Below are positions 19,898 to 29,705 of a stretch of DNA of 64,000 bases, piece after piece. The stretch comes from Cryptosporangium minutisporangium. Lineage in GTDB: Bacteria; Actinomycetota; Actinomycetes; Mycobacteriales; Cryptosporangiaceae. Under the pieces are notes generated by a model. It searched no databases, had not been told where the DNA came from, and was given only the letters and a program-made list of their open reading frames with translations. Where the stretch lies: positions 1 through 64,000 of the forward strand of contig NZ_BAAAYN010000036.1 in the NCBI RefSeq assembly GCF_039536245.1, written 5' to 3'. The translations under genes were made by a program, and so were the position numbers. How positions within the stretch are numbered: the first letter of the stretch is position 1; every line of letters starts with the position of its first letter.

Positions 19898-20860
19898 TCA
19901 GACCGTCGGCGGCGGGGTCGTCTTGGTGGCTTCCAGGAGCGCGTCGAGTTTCTGCTCGATCGCGTTCATCCGCTGATCGACGTATTCCTTCAGCTCCGCG
20001 ACCTGGTTGGAGTGGTCGTGCCTCATGACCGATCCGCGGTAAGCGTTCCCGTCGCCGCCCCGCACCGTGTCGTCGATGGCGTCGAGCTGGGTGCGGGCGC
20101 GCTCGCTGTTGGCCTTGATCCGCGCCCACTCGGCCTGCGGCACCTGGGCCATGTCTTCTCCTCCGTTGGTGCGGTGGTTCTGCCAGTCACGCAGAATCGA
20201 CGAACTGTAGGTCTCGTAGCCGGCCAGTCCGGATAGGTGCAGGTGGTGATCGGCCGACGAGTAGCGTCCGCGGAACGAGTCCCGGCGCGTGTACTGGTGG
20301 CCGTTGATGTTCAGGTAGTAGACCCAGCGGTAGTTGCCGGCCCGGAGACGCGGGATCAGCCAGCGCTCCAGCCCGGTCATGTTCGGGGCCTGCAGGTCGA
20401 TCGCGTAGACCTTGCCGAACCGGCACCGTCGGCCGGCGTACCCCTCCGAGCACCAGGGCGTGTGGCCGCCCGAGCCGCGTAAGTGGGCGGCGTTGCCGAT
20501 CACGCCGAGGCAGCGGTAGCCCAGGCGCCGCATCGCCATCGCGGCGTCGTACTCGTCGGCGACGCCCTCGATCGGCGTCCAGCGGACGCGGGCGCCGGTG
20601 GACGGTCTGATCACCGAGCCGCCGTCGCGGATCGCGAACGTCGTCACGGCGTTCGCGGCGGCTCCGGCGCCGCCTGCGCCCTCGGGTGGGATTGGTTCGT
20701 CCGGATCGAGGGCTTCAAGGGGCCAGGACGGTGCGGTGACCGCCGCCTCCAGAGTCACCGGAACCGTCGGCATGACCTCGGCTAACGCGGCCAGCTCAGC
20801 GTCGGTGTGGGTTTCCTCGGGGGCGGGCGGCACGACAACACCCGGCAGTGGCTCGGACAC
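19898..20860 (-). CDS. M15-like peptidase-fold protein with helical C-terminus
   Basis: About 320 residues from the GTG at 20860, which has an ideal GGAGG seven bases upstream; an ATG at 20941 would lengthen it but lacks a ribosome site. After a Pro/Glu-rich leader, the middle (about 90-225) carries SGGHTPW, VYAIDLQ and SADHHLHLSG, a His...Asp...His-x-His arrangement like the zinc site of M15 peptidases. No signal peptide is evident. The last 84 residues are a helical, coiled-coil-like segment with its own strong internal ribosome site. I do not recognise a named family; peptidase activity is only a suggestion. Confidence 0.5.
   Translation of the reverse strand: MSEPLPGVVVPPAPEETHTDAELAALAEVMPTVPVTLEAAVTAPSWPLEALDPDEPIPPEGAGGAGAAANAVTTFAIRDGGSVIRPSTGARVRWTPIEGVADEYDAAMAMRRLGYRCLGVIGNAAHLRGSGGHTPWCSEGYAGRRCRFGKVYAIDLQAPNMTGLERWLIPRLRAGNYRWVYYLNINGHQYTRRDSFRGRYSSADHHLHLSGLAGYETYSSSILRDWQNHRTNGGEDMAQVPQAEWARIKANSERARTQLDAIDDTVRGGDGNAYRGSVMRHDHSNQVAELKEYVDQRMNAIEQKLDALLEATKTTPPPTV
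20150..20164 (-). promoter_or_regulatory. Near-ideal internal ribosome binding site
   Basis: Reading on the minus strand, GGAGGAG (20164-20158), five bases, then an in-frame ATG (20152). Translation from here would give an 84-residue product equal to the C-terminal helical segment of the M15-like gene. It is as good as any ribosome site in the window. Confidence 0.6.
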
Positions 20861-21035
20861 GTTGTGCGCCTCCGGGTCGCTTCGGGTACCCCCGGACCGG
20901 TACCTCGTGCAGCCGCGGGGCAAACCCAGAGTAGCGATCATGCGGGCGTTCTCACGAGTCCTGGGTGTATGCGCAGGAACGCTCTGGGAGGCGGGGCGGC
21001 GGGAGGGGCACGTGGTGAACGGTCATACTGGATCC

Positions 21036-21257
21036 GTGGTGCTCTCTCGTCGCTGGTCAGCGTTCCTGCTCGTCGCGGGGGCCTGGAACTGGCTGATCTG
21101 GCCGCGGTTCGCGAAGGCGATCTGGGACGACCCACGCGCCTGGGACGACGGCTCCCCGACGTCGTTTCTCACCGTCCACGCTGTACTCATTGTGACGGCA
21201 CTCACGATCGGCACGGTCACAGCGCTGCTCGGCCTCAAGGGCCTCCGCGCACGATGA
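21036..21257 (+). CDS. SCO4848-type small membrane protein
   Basis: A 73-residue protein with two membrane spans separated by a hydrophilic loop ending GSPTSFLTVH. It matches the SCO4848 family found beside the DD-carboxypeptidase gene in Streptomyces; function unknown. I prefer GTG 21036: a CATACT box at 21024-21029 is placed for transcription to begin at this codon (leaderless), and the length fits the family. A GTG at 21015 with GGGAGGGG upstream would add seven residues. Confidence 0.75.
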   Translation: MVLSRRWSAFLLVAGAWNWLIWPRFAKAIWDDPRAWDDGSPTSFLTVHAVLIVTALTIGTVTALLGLKGLRAR

Positions 21258-21280
21258 AGCCCCGCCGGAGGCGGGGCTTC
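21256..21280 (+). terminator. Hairpin starting inside the stop codon
   Basis: GAAGCCCCGC (21256-21265) and GCGGGGCTTC (21271-21280), perfect 10-base-pair stem with a 5-base loop. The stem begins within the TGA of the small membrane protein gene. Confidence 0.75.
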
Positions 21281-21309
21281 TGAGGCCGCGCAGCGGCCGT
21301 AGTTCTTGT

Positions 21310-21425
21310 TCTGACTGTGCCCGCCCAGGACGAGGCTGGCAGTCGAGCGCGAGGCCGTCGCGACCTGATGTGTGTCTCAAGGCCTCCCGCTCGCCTGTCA
21401 GGCTCGCACGTCAGCGGGCCGCTCA
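21310..21425 (-). repeat. Dispersed palindromic repeat family A, copy 3
   Basis: Reverse orientation. It ends at 21425 as GCGGGCCGCTCA, whose last three bases are the sdhB stop codon (TGA on the minus strand). It contains GTGTCTCAAGGCCTC in the loop region and GACGAGGCTGGCAGTCGAGCGCGAGG in one arm. It lies between convergent genes. Confidence 0.85.
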
Positions 21426-22210
21426 CACCCTGCGGAAGAGGAGGGCTCGCTTGACTTCCTGGATCGCCTTGGTGACCTCGATGCCTCGGGGGCAGGCGTC
21501 GGTGCAGTTGAACGTCGTCCGGCAGCGCCAGACACCCTCGGCGTCGTTGAGGATCTCCAGCCGCTCCTCCGACCCCTCGTCACGCGAGTCGAAGATGAAC
21601 CGGTGCGCGTTCACGATCGCGGCCGGACCGAAGTACTGGCCGTCGTTCCAGAACACCGGGCACGAGCTGGTGCACGCCGCGCAGAGGATGCACTTGGTCG
21701 TGTCGTCGAACCGGGCCCGGTCCTCCGCCGACTGCAGCCGCTCCTTGGTGGGCTCGTTGCCGTAGGCGATGAGGAACGGCTTCACCGCGCGGTACGCGGC
21801 GAAGAACGGCTCCATGTCGACGATCAGGTCCTTCAGGACCGGCAGGCCCTTGATCGGCTCGATCGTGACCACTTCGCCGTCCTTGGTCAGCAGGTCCTTG
21901 AGGAGGACCTTGCACGCCAACCGGTTGACGCCGTTGATGCGCATGGCGTCCGAGCCGCAGATGCCGTGCGCGCACGACCGGCGGTACGTCAGGGTGCCGT
22001 CCAGGTAGCCCTTGACGTGACCGAGCGAGTTGAGCAGCCGGTCGCCGGGCGTGACCGGGACCTCGTACGTCTCCCAGTGCGGCTCGGCGTCCGTCTCCGG
22101 GTTGTACCGCCGGATCTTCAGGTTGACGGTGCGGATGACCGTCCCGGAGGTCGTCTTCTCGACGAGTTCCTCGTCGGTCGGGTCCTTCGTGATCTCCATG
22201 GTGGCGGCCA

Positions 22211-22211
<1 letters not shown>
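21423..22211 (-). CDS. sdhB: Succinate dehydrogenase iron-sulfur subunit
   Basis: A 262-residue electron-transfer subunit of complex II. It shows the 2Fe-2S ligands in CAHGICGSDA followed by a later Cys, and the 4Fe-4S/3Fe-4S ligands in CILCAACTSSCP and NCTDACPRGIEV. The ATG overlaps the sdhA stop by one base (TGATG). Last gene of sdhCDAB; its stop codon is the end of repeat copy A3. Confidence 0.96.
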
Positions 22212-23953
<1,742 letters not shown>

Positions 23954-23967
23954 CTCGGTCTCCCTGG

Positions 23968-24384
23968 TCAGCTGATGTTCGGGTCGAAGGTGAAGATGAC
24001 CAGCGTGCCGAGCGCGATGATCAGCGTCGTCGTGGTGTAGAGCAGCATCTTCAGCCAGAACCGAGTGCCGTCCCGCTCTGCGTAGTCGTTGATGATCACC
24101 CGCAGCCCGTTGGTGCCGTGCAGCTGCGCGAGCCAGAGCAGTGCCAGGTCGAACACCTGCCAGAACGGGCTGGCGTACTTGCCGGCGACGAACGCGAAGC
24201 TGATCCGCTGGACGCCACCGTCGATGAACGCGTTGACGAACAGGTGGGTGAAGACCAGGCCGACGAGCAGTAGGCCGGAGAGGCGCATGAACACCCAGGC
24301 GTACATCTCGAAGTTCGTGCGGTTGGTCGCGCGCTGACGCCGCGGGGAGCGGGGCGCCTCGATCTGCAATCCGGTGGTTGCCAT
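23968..24384 (-). CDS. sdhD: Succinate dehydrogenase membrane anchor subunit
   Basis: A 138-residue protein with three membrane spans. Histidines in FTHLFVN and LHGTNGLR are placed to ligate heme b. It begins three bases after the sdhC stop. Its N-terminal 20 residues are basic and cytoplasmic. Confidence 0.93.
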   Translation of the reverse strand: MATTGLQIEAPRSPRRQRATNRTNFEMYAWVFMRLSGLLLVGLVFTHLFVNAFIDGGVQRISFAFVAGKYASPFWQVFDLALLWLAQLHGTNGLRVIINDYAERDGTRFWLKMLLYTTTTLIIALGTLVIFTFDPNIS

Positions 24385-24387
24385 CGC

Positions 24388-24798
24388 TCAGCTCCCGAAC
24401 ACTTCGAGGAACGCGTGCTTGAGCAGGTAGTACGAGCTCGGGACCATCAAGGCGACCCAGAGCACGACGATCACCCGCAGCATCACGGCCTGGTATTTGG
24501 TGCCCTTCGACCAGAAGTCGACCAGCACGATCCGGATCCCGTTCAGAGCGTGGAACGCGATCGCGGCCGTCAGGCCGAGCTCCATCAGGCTCATGATCGG
24601 GTGCTTGTACGACGCGATCACGTCGTTGTAAGCGTCTGGCGACACCCGGATCAACGCGGTGTCGAGAACGTGGACGAAGAGGAAGAAGAAGATCAGGACG
24701 CCGGTGACCCGGTGGGCCACCCACGACCACATCCCCTCACGACCCCGGTAGAGCGTGCCCGCCGGAAGACGACGGGCGGTGGGTGCGGCGCTGGGCAT
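24388..24798 (-). CDS. sdhC: Succinate dehydrogenase cytochrome b subunit
   Basis: A 136-residue three-span membrane protein, first gene of the operon. It has the family segment MWSWVAHRVTGV and a candidate heme histidine in FVHVLD. ATG 24798 has GGAGG about ten bases upstream; a longer frame from 24888 would add a Cys/His-containing leader unlike the family. Confidence 0.93.
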   Translation of the reverse strand: MPSAAPTARRLPAGTLYRGREGMWSWVAHRVTGVLIFFFLFVHVLDTALIRVSPDAYNDVIASYKHPIMSLMELGLTAAIAFHALNGIRIVLVDFWSKGTKYQAVMLRVIVVLWVALMVPSSYYLLKHAFLEVFGS

Positions 24799-25527
24799 CC
24801 GACACACGCCTCCGTGGTGAAAGGTGGAGACCGGAAGCAGCGTGCTGACTGCCCCCGGGCAGGCACGGCTGTGGCAACAATCAGACACACCCGCGTCTTC
24901 GAATGCTATTCCCAGGATCCGGACACCCCTATATGGGTGTGAGGTGTCAGACCAGGTGAGTGGCGACTCTCACAGGGCAGCACGAGGTCGTCCGAGCCCT
25001 GCGGAGCGGGGGATCGGACCGACGGGAACTCGAGCGGTCGTCTGGCGGCTCGGCGTGGCGTCTCCAGCGTCGGACGGTACGGCCTTTCACGATAAAGCAT
25101 TGGAGAAAGGCCAAACGGGCGCGCTTACACCGTTGCCAACAAATGCAACGAGAGTTCAGCAACATTTGCCGTTAACCAGCCGTGCGCCAACGGGACGAAA
25201 TGCAGCTAGATGTCTAGATCGAGCGCGCGACTCCGCTTGCCCGGCGCACGAGACGCCGACGCAACATCAGTTTCATCTGTCGGTTACGACACGCCCGTTA
25301 GTGTCCCCTCGACGCCGACCGGGCCAGCAAGCGATGGGGCTCAGCCGGTCGGACCGGTGAGTCTCCGCTCCGATCCGGTTTAGTCACGGTCCGGTGACGA
25401 CTGCCTGCTCCGCTTCAATCCACGTCTACCTGCGCCTACGCTCCCTCTGTTCTGCACTGACCGCGCCGCACGATGGTCGCGGCGGACGCACGCAGACCGG
25501 GGCTGTGCCCAGGGGAAGGAGACTGTC
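24799..25527. other. Divergent control region between sdhC and bmp genes
   Basis: A 729-base gap between divergent operons. The part at 24900-24945 holds the ACACCC palindrome listed separately. The part at 25081-25175 is lower in G+C and has GGCCTTTC/GAAAGGCC (25081-25088, 25105-25112), CGTTGC/GCAACG (25131-25136, 25145-25150) and CAAATG/CATTTG. That is about 285 bases upstream of sdhC and 350 bases upstream of the BMP gene, rather far for simple operators, so a small RNA or long leader is possible. I see no protein gene. Confidence 0.5.
24923..24940. promoter_or_regulatory. Palindrome upstream of sdhCDAB
   Basis: ACACCC, CTATAT, GGGTGT: a perfect 6-base inverted repeat around an AT centre, 125 bases before the sdhC start. 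It could be an operator overlapping a TATAT-type -10 element. No regulator is identified. Confidence 0.4.
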
Positions 25528-26577
25528 TTGCGCTACCCGCGTGGGATGAAATTCGCGGCGGTGGCCGCGGTCTTGGCGATGGCGCTCACGGCCTGTGGGG
25601 GGAGTGACGACGACTCCGCGAGCACGGATTCGACGTCCGGCTCCGACCAGACGCTGAAGATCGGCCTCGCCTACGACATCGGCGGGCGGGGCGACAAGTC
25701 CTTCAACGACGCCGCCGCAGCCGGTTTCGACAAGGCGGCCGAGGAGTTCAAGCTCGAGAACAAGGAGCTTGCCGCCAAGGCCGACGAGGTCGACGCCGAC
25801 AAGGAGGCGCGGCTCAAGGAGCTCGCCGACGCCGGTTACAACACGATCGTCGCGGTCGGCTTCGCGTACGCGAACGCCCTGAAGACCGTCGCGCCGGACT
25901 ACCCGGACGTGAAGTTCCAGATCATCGACGACAGCAGCGTCACCGCCGAGAACGTGTCCTCCTACACGTTCAAGGAGAACGAGAGCGCCTACCTCGTCGG
26001 CGCGCTCGCGGCGCTGAGCAGCAAGACCGGCACCATCGGCTTCGTCGGTGGCGTGAACAACCCGCTGATCCAGAAGTTCCAGGCGGGCTTCGAGGCCGGC
26101 GCCAAGGCTGCCAAGCCGAGCATCAAGGTGCTGCCGGTCTACATCTCGCAGCCGCCGGACTTCAGCGGCTTCGCCGCCCCCGACAAGGGCAAGGTCGCTG
26201 CCACCGGTCTCTACGAGCGGGGCGCGGACGTCGTCTACGCCGCGGCCGGGCTGTCGAACAACGGTGTCTTCGAGGCCGCTGCGGCGACCAAGAAGTGGGC
26301 GATCGGTACCGACTCCGACCAGTTCCTGAGCGCCGCGCCCGCGGTGAAGCCGTACATCATCGGGTCCGCGCTCAAGGGCGTCGACACCGCGGTTTACGAC
26401 TTCATCAAGTCGGTCGAGAACGACTCGTTCAAGGCCGGCAACACCGAGCTGGGCCTCAAGGAGGACGGCGTCGGTTACGTCATCAACAACGAGCAGTTCA
26501 AGCAGTTCGCGACGCAGATCGACAAGTTCAAGGCGGACATCGTCGCCGGCACGATCAAGGTGCCGACGACCGTCTGA
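25528..26577 (+). CDS. BMP family nucleoside-binding lipoprotein
   Basis: A 349-residue substrate-binding lipoprotein of the Bmp/PnrA (Med) family, which binds purine or other nucleosides for ABC import. The signal peptide ends in the lipobox LTAC at about residue 22. The TTG start at 25528 has AAGGAGA six bases upstream; the in-frame ATG at 25546 is too far from it. It is separated from the transporter genes by a 17-base-pair hairpin, which would let the binding protein be made in excess. Cytidine deaminase and thymidine phosphorylase downstream support a nucleoside substrate. Confidence 0.93.
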   Translation: MRYPRGMKFAAVAAVLAMALTACGGSDDDSASTDSTSGSDQTLKIGLAYDIGGRGDKSFNDAAAAGFDKAAEEFKLENKELAAKADEVDADKEARLKELADAGYNTIVAVGFAYANALKTVAPDYPDVKFQIIDDSSVTAENVSSYTFKENESAYLVGALAALSSKTGTIGFVGGVNNPLIQKFQAGFEAGAKAAKPSIKVLPVYISQPPDFSGFAAPDKGKVAATGLYERGADVVYAAAGLSNNGVFEAAAATKKWAIGTDSDQFLSAAPAVKPYIIGSALKGVDTAVYDFIKSVENDSFKAGNTELGLKEDGVGYVINNEQFKQFATQIDKFKADIVAGTIKVPTTV

Positions 26578-26583
26578 GTAATG

Positions 26584-26621
26584 CCGGCCGGCCCCCGCTC
26601 CGGTGAGCGGGGGCCGGCCGG
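26584..26621 (+). terminator. 17-bp perfect hairpin between binding protein and ABC genes
   Basis: Bases 26584-26600 and 26605-26621 are exact reverse complements around a CGGT loop, seven bases after the BMP stop. No U-run follows; likely a partial terminator or mRNA-stabilising hairpin. Confidence 0.8.
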
Positions 26622-26784
26622 ACCATTTCCGCCCCCCGCTGCCGGCGACGCAGCCGTCGGGGCCACCTGCACCCGGCCGCTCGGCGGCCACAGCGACAGG
26701 CTGTAGTTTTCGCACGCGCCCGACCGGCGCCGCCCGCACAACCCCCGGTGACCACCACGCACCGCCCGAGGAGAGGAGACGGCC

Positions 26785-28365
26785 ATCTCCGAGACGACCG
26801 GCCCCGCCGGCCCGACCACCGGCGACGGCCCTGCCGATCGCACGGCTGCCGCCGGCCCTCCCGCCGTCGAACTGCGTGGCATCACCAAACGCTTCCCCGG
26901 CGTCGTCGCCAACTCGGACGTCAACCTCTCGGCCGACCGCGGCGAGGTGCACGCGATCGTCGGCGAGAACGGCGCAGGCAAGTCGACGCTGATGAAAACG
27001 CTCTACGGCTTGCACAAGCCGGACGAGGGCGAGATCCGGATCGACGGAGAGCCGATTTCGTTCTCCTCGCCGTCCGACGCGATCAAGGCCGGCGTCGGCA
27101 TGGTCCACCAGCACTTCATGCTCGCCGACAACCTCACCGTGCTCGAGAACATCGTGCTCGGCAGCGAGCCGACGCGGTTCGGGTTCCTCGACCGTCGCCG
27201 CGCCCGCGCGAAGGTCAGGGAGATCGCGTCCGCTTACCACCTGGACGTGGACCCGGACGCGCTGGTCGAGGAGCTCGGTGTCGGTGACCGGCAGCGGGTG
27301 GAGATCCTCAAGGTGCTCTACCGGGGCGCCCGGATCCTGATCCTGGACGAGCCGACCGCGGTGCTGGTCCCGCAGGAGGTCGACGAGCTGTTCGGCAACC
27401 TCCGCGAGCTCAAGGCCGAGGGCCTCACGGTGCTGTTCATCTCGCACAAGCTGGACGAGGTGCGCGCGGTCGCCGACCGGATCACGGTGATCCGCCGCGG
27501 CACCACGGTGCGCACCGTCGAGCCGAACGAGGTCACCGCCCGCGACCTGGCCCAGCTGATGGTCGGCAGCGAGCTGCCCGAGCCGGAGCTGCGTGGTTCC
27601 ACGGTCACCGACCGGGCCGTGCTGAGCGTCGAACAGCTGACCGTGCTGGCGGCGAACGGCCGCCCGGTGGTCGACGGCGTCGACCTCACCCTGCACGCCG
27701 GTGAGGTCGTCGGGCTGGCCGGCGTCGAGGGCAACGGGCAAGCCGAGCTGGTCGAGGCGATCATGGGCATGCGGCCGTCCACCGGGATCGTGCGGCTGGC
27801 CGACAAGGACATCAGCGACTGGGGCACCCGGGAGCGCCGCGAGGCGGGCATCGGGTACATCCCGGAGGACCGGCACCGCCACGGCCTGCTGCTGGACGCG
27901 CCGCTCTGGGAGAACCGCATCCTCGGTCACCAGACCCAGGCGCCGAACGTCCGAGGAGCGTTCGTCAACCGCAAGGGCGCGCGGGAAGACACCGAGCGCA
28001 TCGTCCGCGAGTACGACGTCCGGACGCCCAGCGTCGACGTCTCCGCGTCCTCGCTCTCCGGCGGTAACCAGCAGAAGCTGATCATCGGCCGGGAGATGAG
28101 CCACGAGCCGGCCGCGCTGATCGCCGCCCACCCCACCCGCGGCGTCGACGTGGGTGCCCAGGCCGCGATCTGGGACGAACTCCGGCGGGCCCGCGCGGCC
28201 GGCCTCGCGACCCTGCTGATCTCCGCCGACCTCGACGAACTGATCGGGATGTCCGACACCCTCTACGTGATCCTGCGTGGCCGCATCGTGGCCCAGGTCG
28301 ATCCCCACAGCGTCACCACCGAGGAGCTCGGTGCCGCGATGACCGGAGCGGGAGAAGCAGCGTGA
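26785..28365 (+). CDS. Nucleoside ABC transporter ATPase (tandem domains)
   Basis: Two fused ABC ATPase domains as in sugar/nucleoside importers. The first has Walker A GENGAGKST (60-68), a divergent signature LGVGDRQRVEI and LILDEPTAVL. The second has a degenerate Walker A GVEGNGQAEL, a good LSGGNQQKL signature and AAHPTRGVD, as usual for the family. No ATG, GTG or TTG exists between the in-frame stop at 26749 and GTG 26947, and starting at 26947 would delete the first strands including ELRGITKRFPG. GGAGAGGAG at 26770-26778 points to an ATC at 26785 as initiator. The stop overlaps the permease gene (GTGA). Confidence 0.88.
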   Translation: MSETTGPAGPTTGDGPADRTAAAGPPAVELRGITKRFPGVVANSDVNLSADRGEVHAIVGENGAGKSTLMKTLYGLHKPDEGEIRIDGEPISFSSPSDAIKAGVGMVHQHFMLADNLTVLENIVLGSEPTRFGFLDRRRARAKVREIASAYHLDVDPDALVEELGVGDRQRVEILKVLYRGARILILDEPTAVLVPQEVDELFGNLRELKAEGLTVLFISHKLDEVRAVADRITVIRRGTTVRTVEPNEVTARDLAQLMVGSELPEPELRGSTVTDRAVLSVEQLTVLAANGRPVVDGVDLTLHAGEVVGLAGVEGNGQAELVEAIMGMRPSTGIVRLADKDISDWGTRERREAGIGYIPEDRHRHGLLLDAPLWENRILGHQTQAPNVRGAFVNRKGAREDTERIVREYDVRTPSVDVSASSLSGGNQQKLIIGREMSHEPAALIAAHPTRGVDVGAQAAIWDELRRARAAGLATLLISADLDELIGMSDTLYVILRGRIVAQVDPHSVTTEELGAAMTGAGEAA

Positions 28366-29705
28366 GCCCCAAACTCCGCCTGCGCCGCATCGGGCTGATG
28401 CTGGCCGCGCCGGTCCTCGCGCTGGTTATGGCGTCCCTGCTGGTCACCGTGCTGCTCCTGGCGCTGGGCAAGGAGCCGGGCGTCGTCCTGGACGCGATGG
28501 TCCAGTCCGGCAAGCGGCCCGGCAACATCGTCGACATCGTCAACCGGGCCACGTTCCTCTACATCGCGGCGCTCGCGGTCGCGATCGGGTTCCGGATGAA
28601 CCTGTTCAACATCGGCGTGGACGGCCAGTACCGCCTCGCCGCGTTCCTCGCCGCCGCGGTCGGTGGAGCGATCGTGCTGCCCGGCCCGCTGCACATCCTG
28701 GTGGTCCTGATCGTCGCGATGGCGGTCGGTGCGGCCTGGGCCGGAATCGCCGCGATCCTCAAGGTCACCCGGGGCGTCAGCGAGGTCCTCTCCACGATCA
28801 TGCTCAACGCGATCGCCACCGCGGTGATCGCGTACCTGCTGCGGGACGGCATCCTCGGCGTGCTCTCCGGCAGCGGCAACGAGGTCGGCACGAAGCCGAT
28901 CCCGGAGTCGGGCTGGTTCCCGTCGCTCGACCCGATCGCGCGCCCGATCATCGAGGCGCTCAGCAGCTCCGGGCTGCTCGACTCGGACACCGTGCAGAAC
29001 CCGAAGCTGCCGGCGTCCAAGGAGGTCTACGGCTTCCTGGTCGTCGCAATCATCCTCGGCATCCTCTACGCGGTCCTGGTCGACCGCACCCGGTTCGGGT
29101 TCGACCTGCGCGCCACCGGCTCGTCGCCGACCGCCGCGGTGGCCAGCGGTGTGAGCGTCAAGCGGATGGTGCTCACCAGCATGCTGCTTTCCGGCGCGGT
29201 CGCCGGCCTGATCGGTATGCCGGAGTTGCTCGAGGGACGCGGCCACAACTTCTCGCTGAACTTCCCCAGCGGCATCGGCTTCACCGGGATCGCGGTCGCG
29301 CTGCTCGGCCGGAACAACCCGATCGGGATGGCGCTGGCCGCGCTGCTCTGGGGCTGGGTCGACGTGACCACGCGGTCGCTGGCGATTCTCGACCCGCCGA
29401 ACGACACCTCGGACAAGGTCGCGTCGATCGTCCAGGCGTTGATCGTGTTCTGCGTCGTCATCGCGTACGTCGTCGTGAACCGGTGGGCGAAGGCTGCGGA
29501 GGCACGGCAGGTGGCGCAGGAGCTGGCCTCCGGCCACGACCTCTCCACCGAGGAGCCGGTGCCCGCCGCGGTCGGTTCCGCCGCGTCGAAGACCGATGCG
29601 GACGCGTCGCCGCCCGCCACCGCAGGCGGCTCTCCGGAGCCGGGGGAATCGCCGGGCGCGAAGCGCTCGGACGATGAGGGCACCGAGCGGGAGGGGGGAC
29701 GATGA
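28362..29705 (+). CDS. Nucleoside ABC transporter permease 1
   Basis: A 447-residue permease of the BPD_transp_2 family (NupB/YufP-like) with about nine to ten spans and the conserved GFRMNLFNIGVDGQ motif facing the ATPase. The C-terminal 70 residues are a hydrophilic Ala/Glu/Pro tail of no known role. Overlaps both neighbours by four bases. Confidence 0.92.
   Translation: MSPKLRLRRIGLMLAAPVLALVMASLLVTVLLLALGKEPGVVLDAMVQSGKRPGNIVDIVNRATFLYIAALAVAIGFRMNLFNIGVDGQYRLAAFLAAAVGGAIVLPGPLHILVVLIVAMAVGAAWAGIAAILKVTRGVSEVLSTIMLNAIATAVIAYLLRDGILGVLSGSGNEVGTKPIPESGWFPSLDPIARPIIEALSSSGLLDSDTVQNPKLPASKEVYGFLVVAIILGILYAVLVDRTRFGFDLRATGSSPTAAVASGVSVKRMVLTSMLLSGAVAGLIGMPELLEGRGHNFSLNFPSGIGFTGIAVALLGRNNPIGMALAALLWGWVDVTTRSLAILDPPNDTSDKVASIVQALIVFCVVIAYVVVNRWAKAAEARQVAQELASGHDLSTEEPVPAAVGSAASKTDADASPPATAGGSPEPGESPGAKRSDDEGTEREGGR

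Noticed and set aside
19898-20941. Prophage remnant around the M15-like gene
   Set aside because: The lysin-like motif and coiled coil suggested phage, but flanking genes follow the conserved chromosomal order and there are no integrase, capsid or att-like repeats.
26748-27287. GTG-started frame overlapping the N-terminus of the ABC ATPase, as a sign of frameshift
   Set aside because: It is Arg-rich in a different frame; the ATPase N-terminal motif reads through in a single frame back to the ATC without any shift.
25426-28308. A 960-codon minus-strand frame and other long minus-strand frames over the transporter genes (28263-31108)
   Set aside because: They lie antisense to well-recognised bmp and ABC genes and read as Arg/Asp/Val-rich sequence typical of high-G+C shadow frames.
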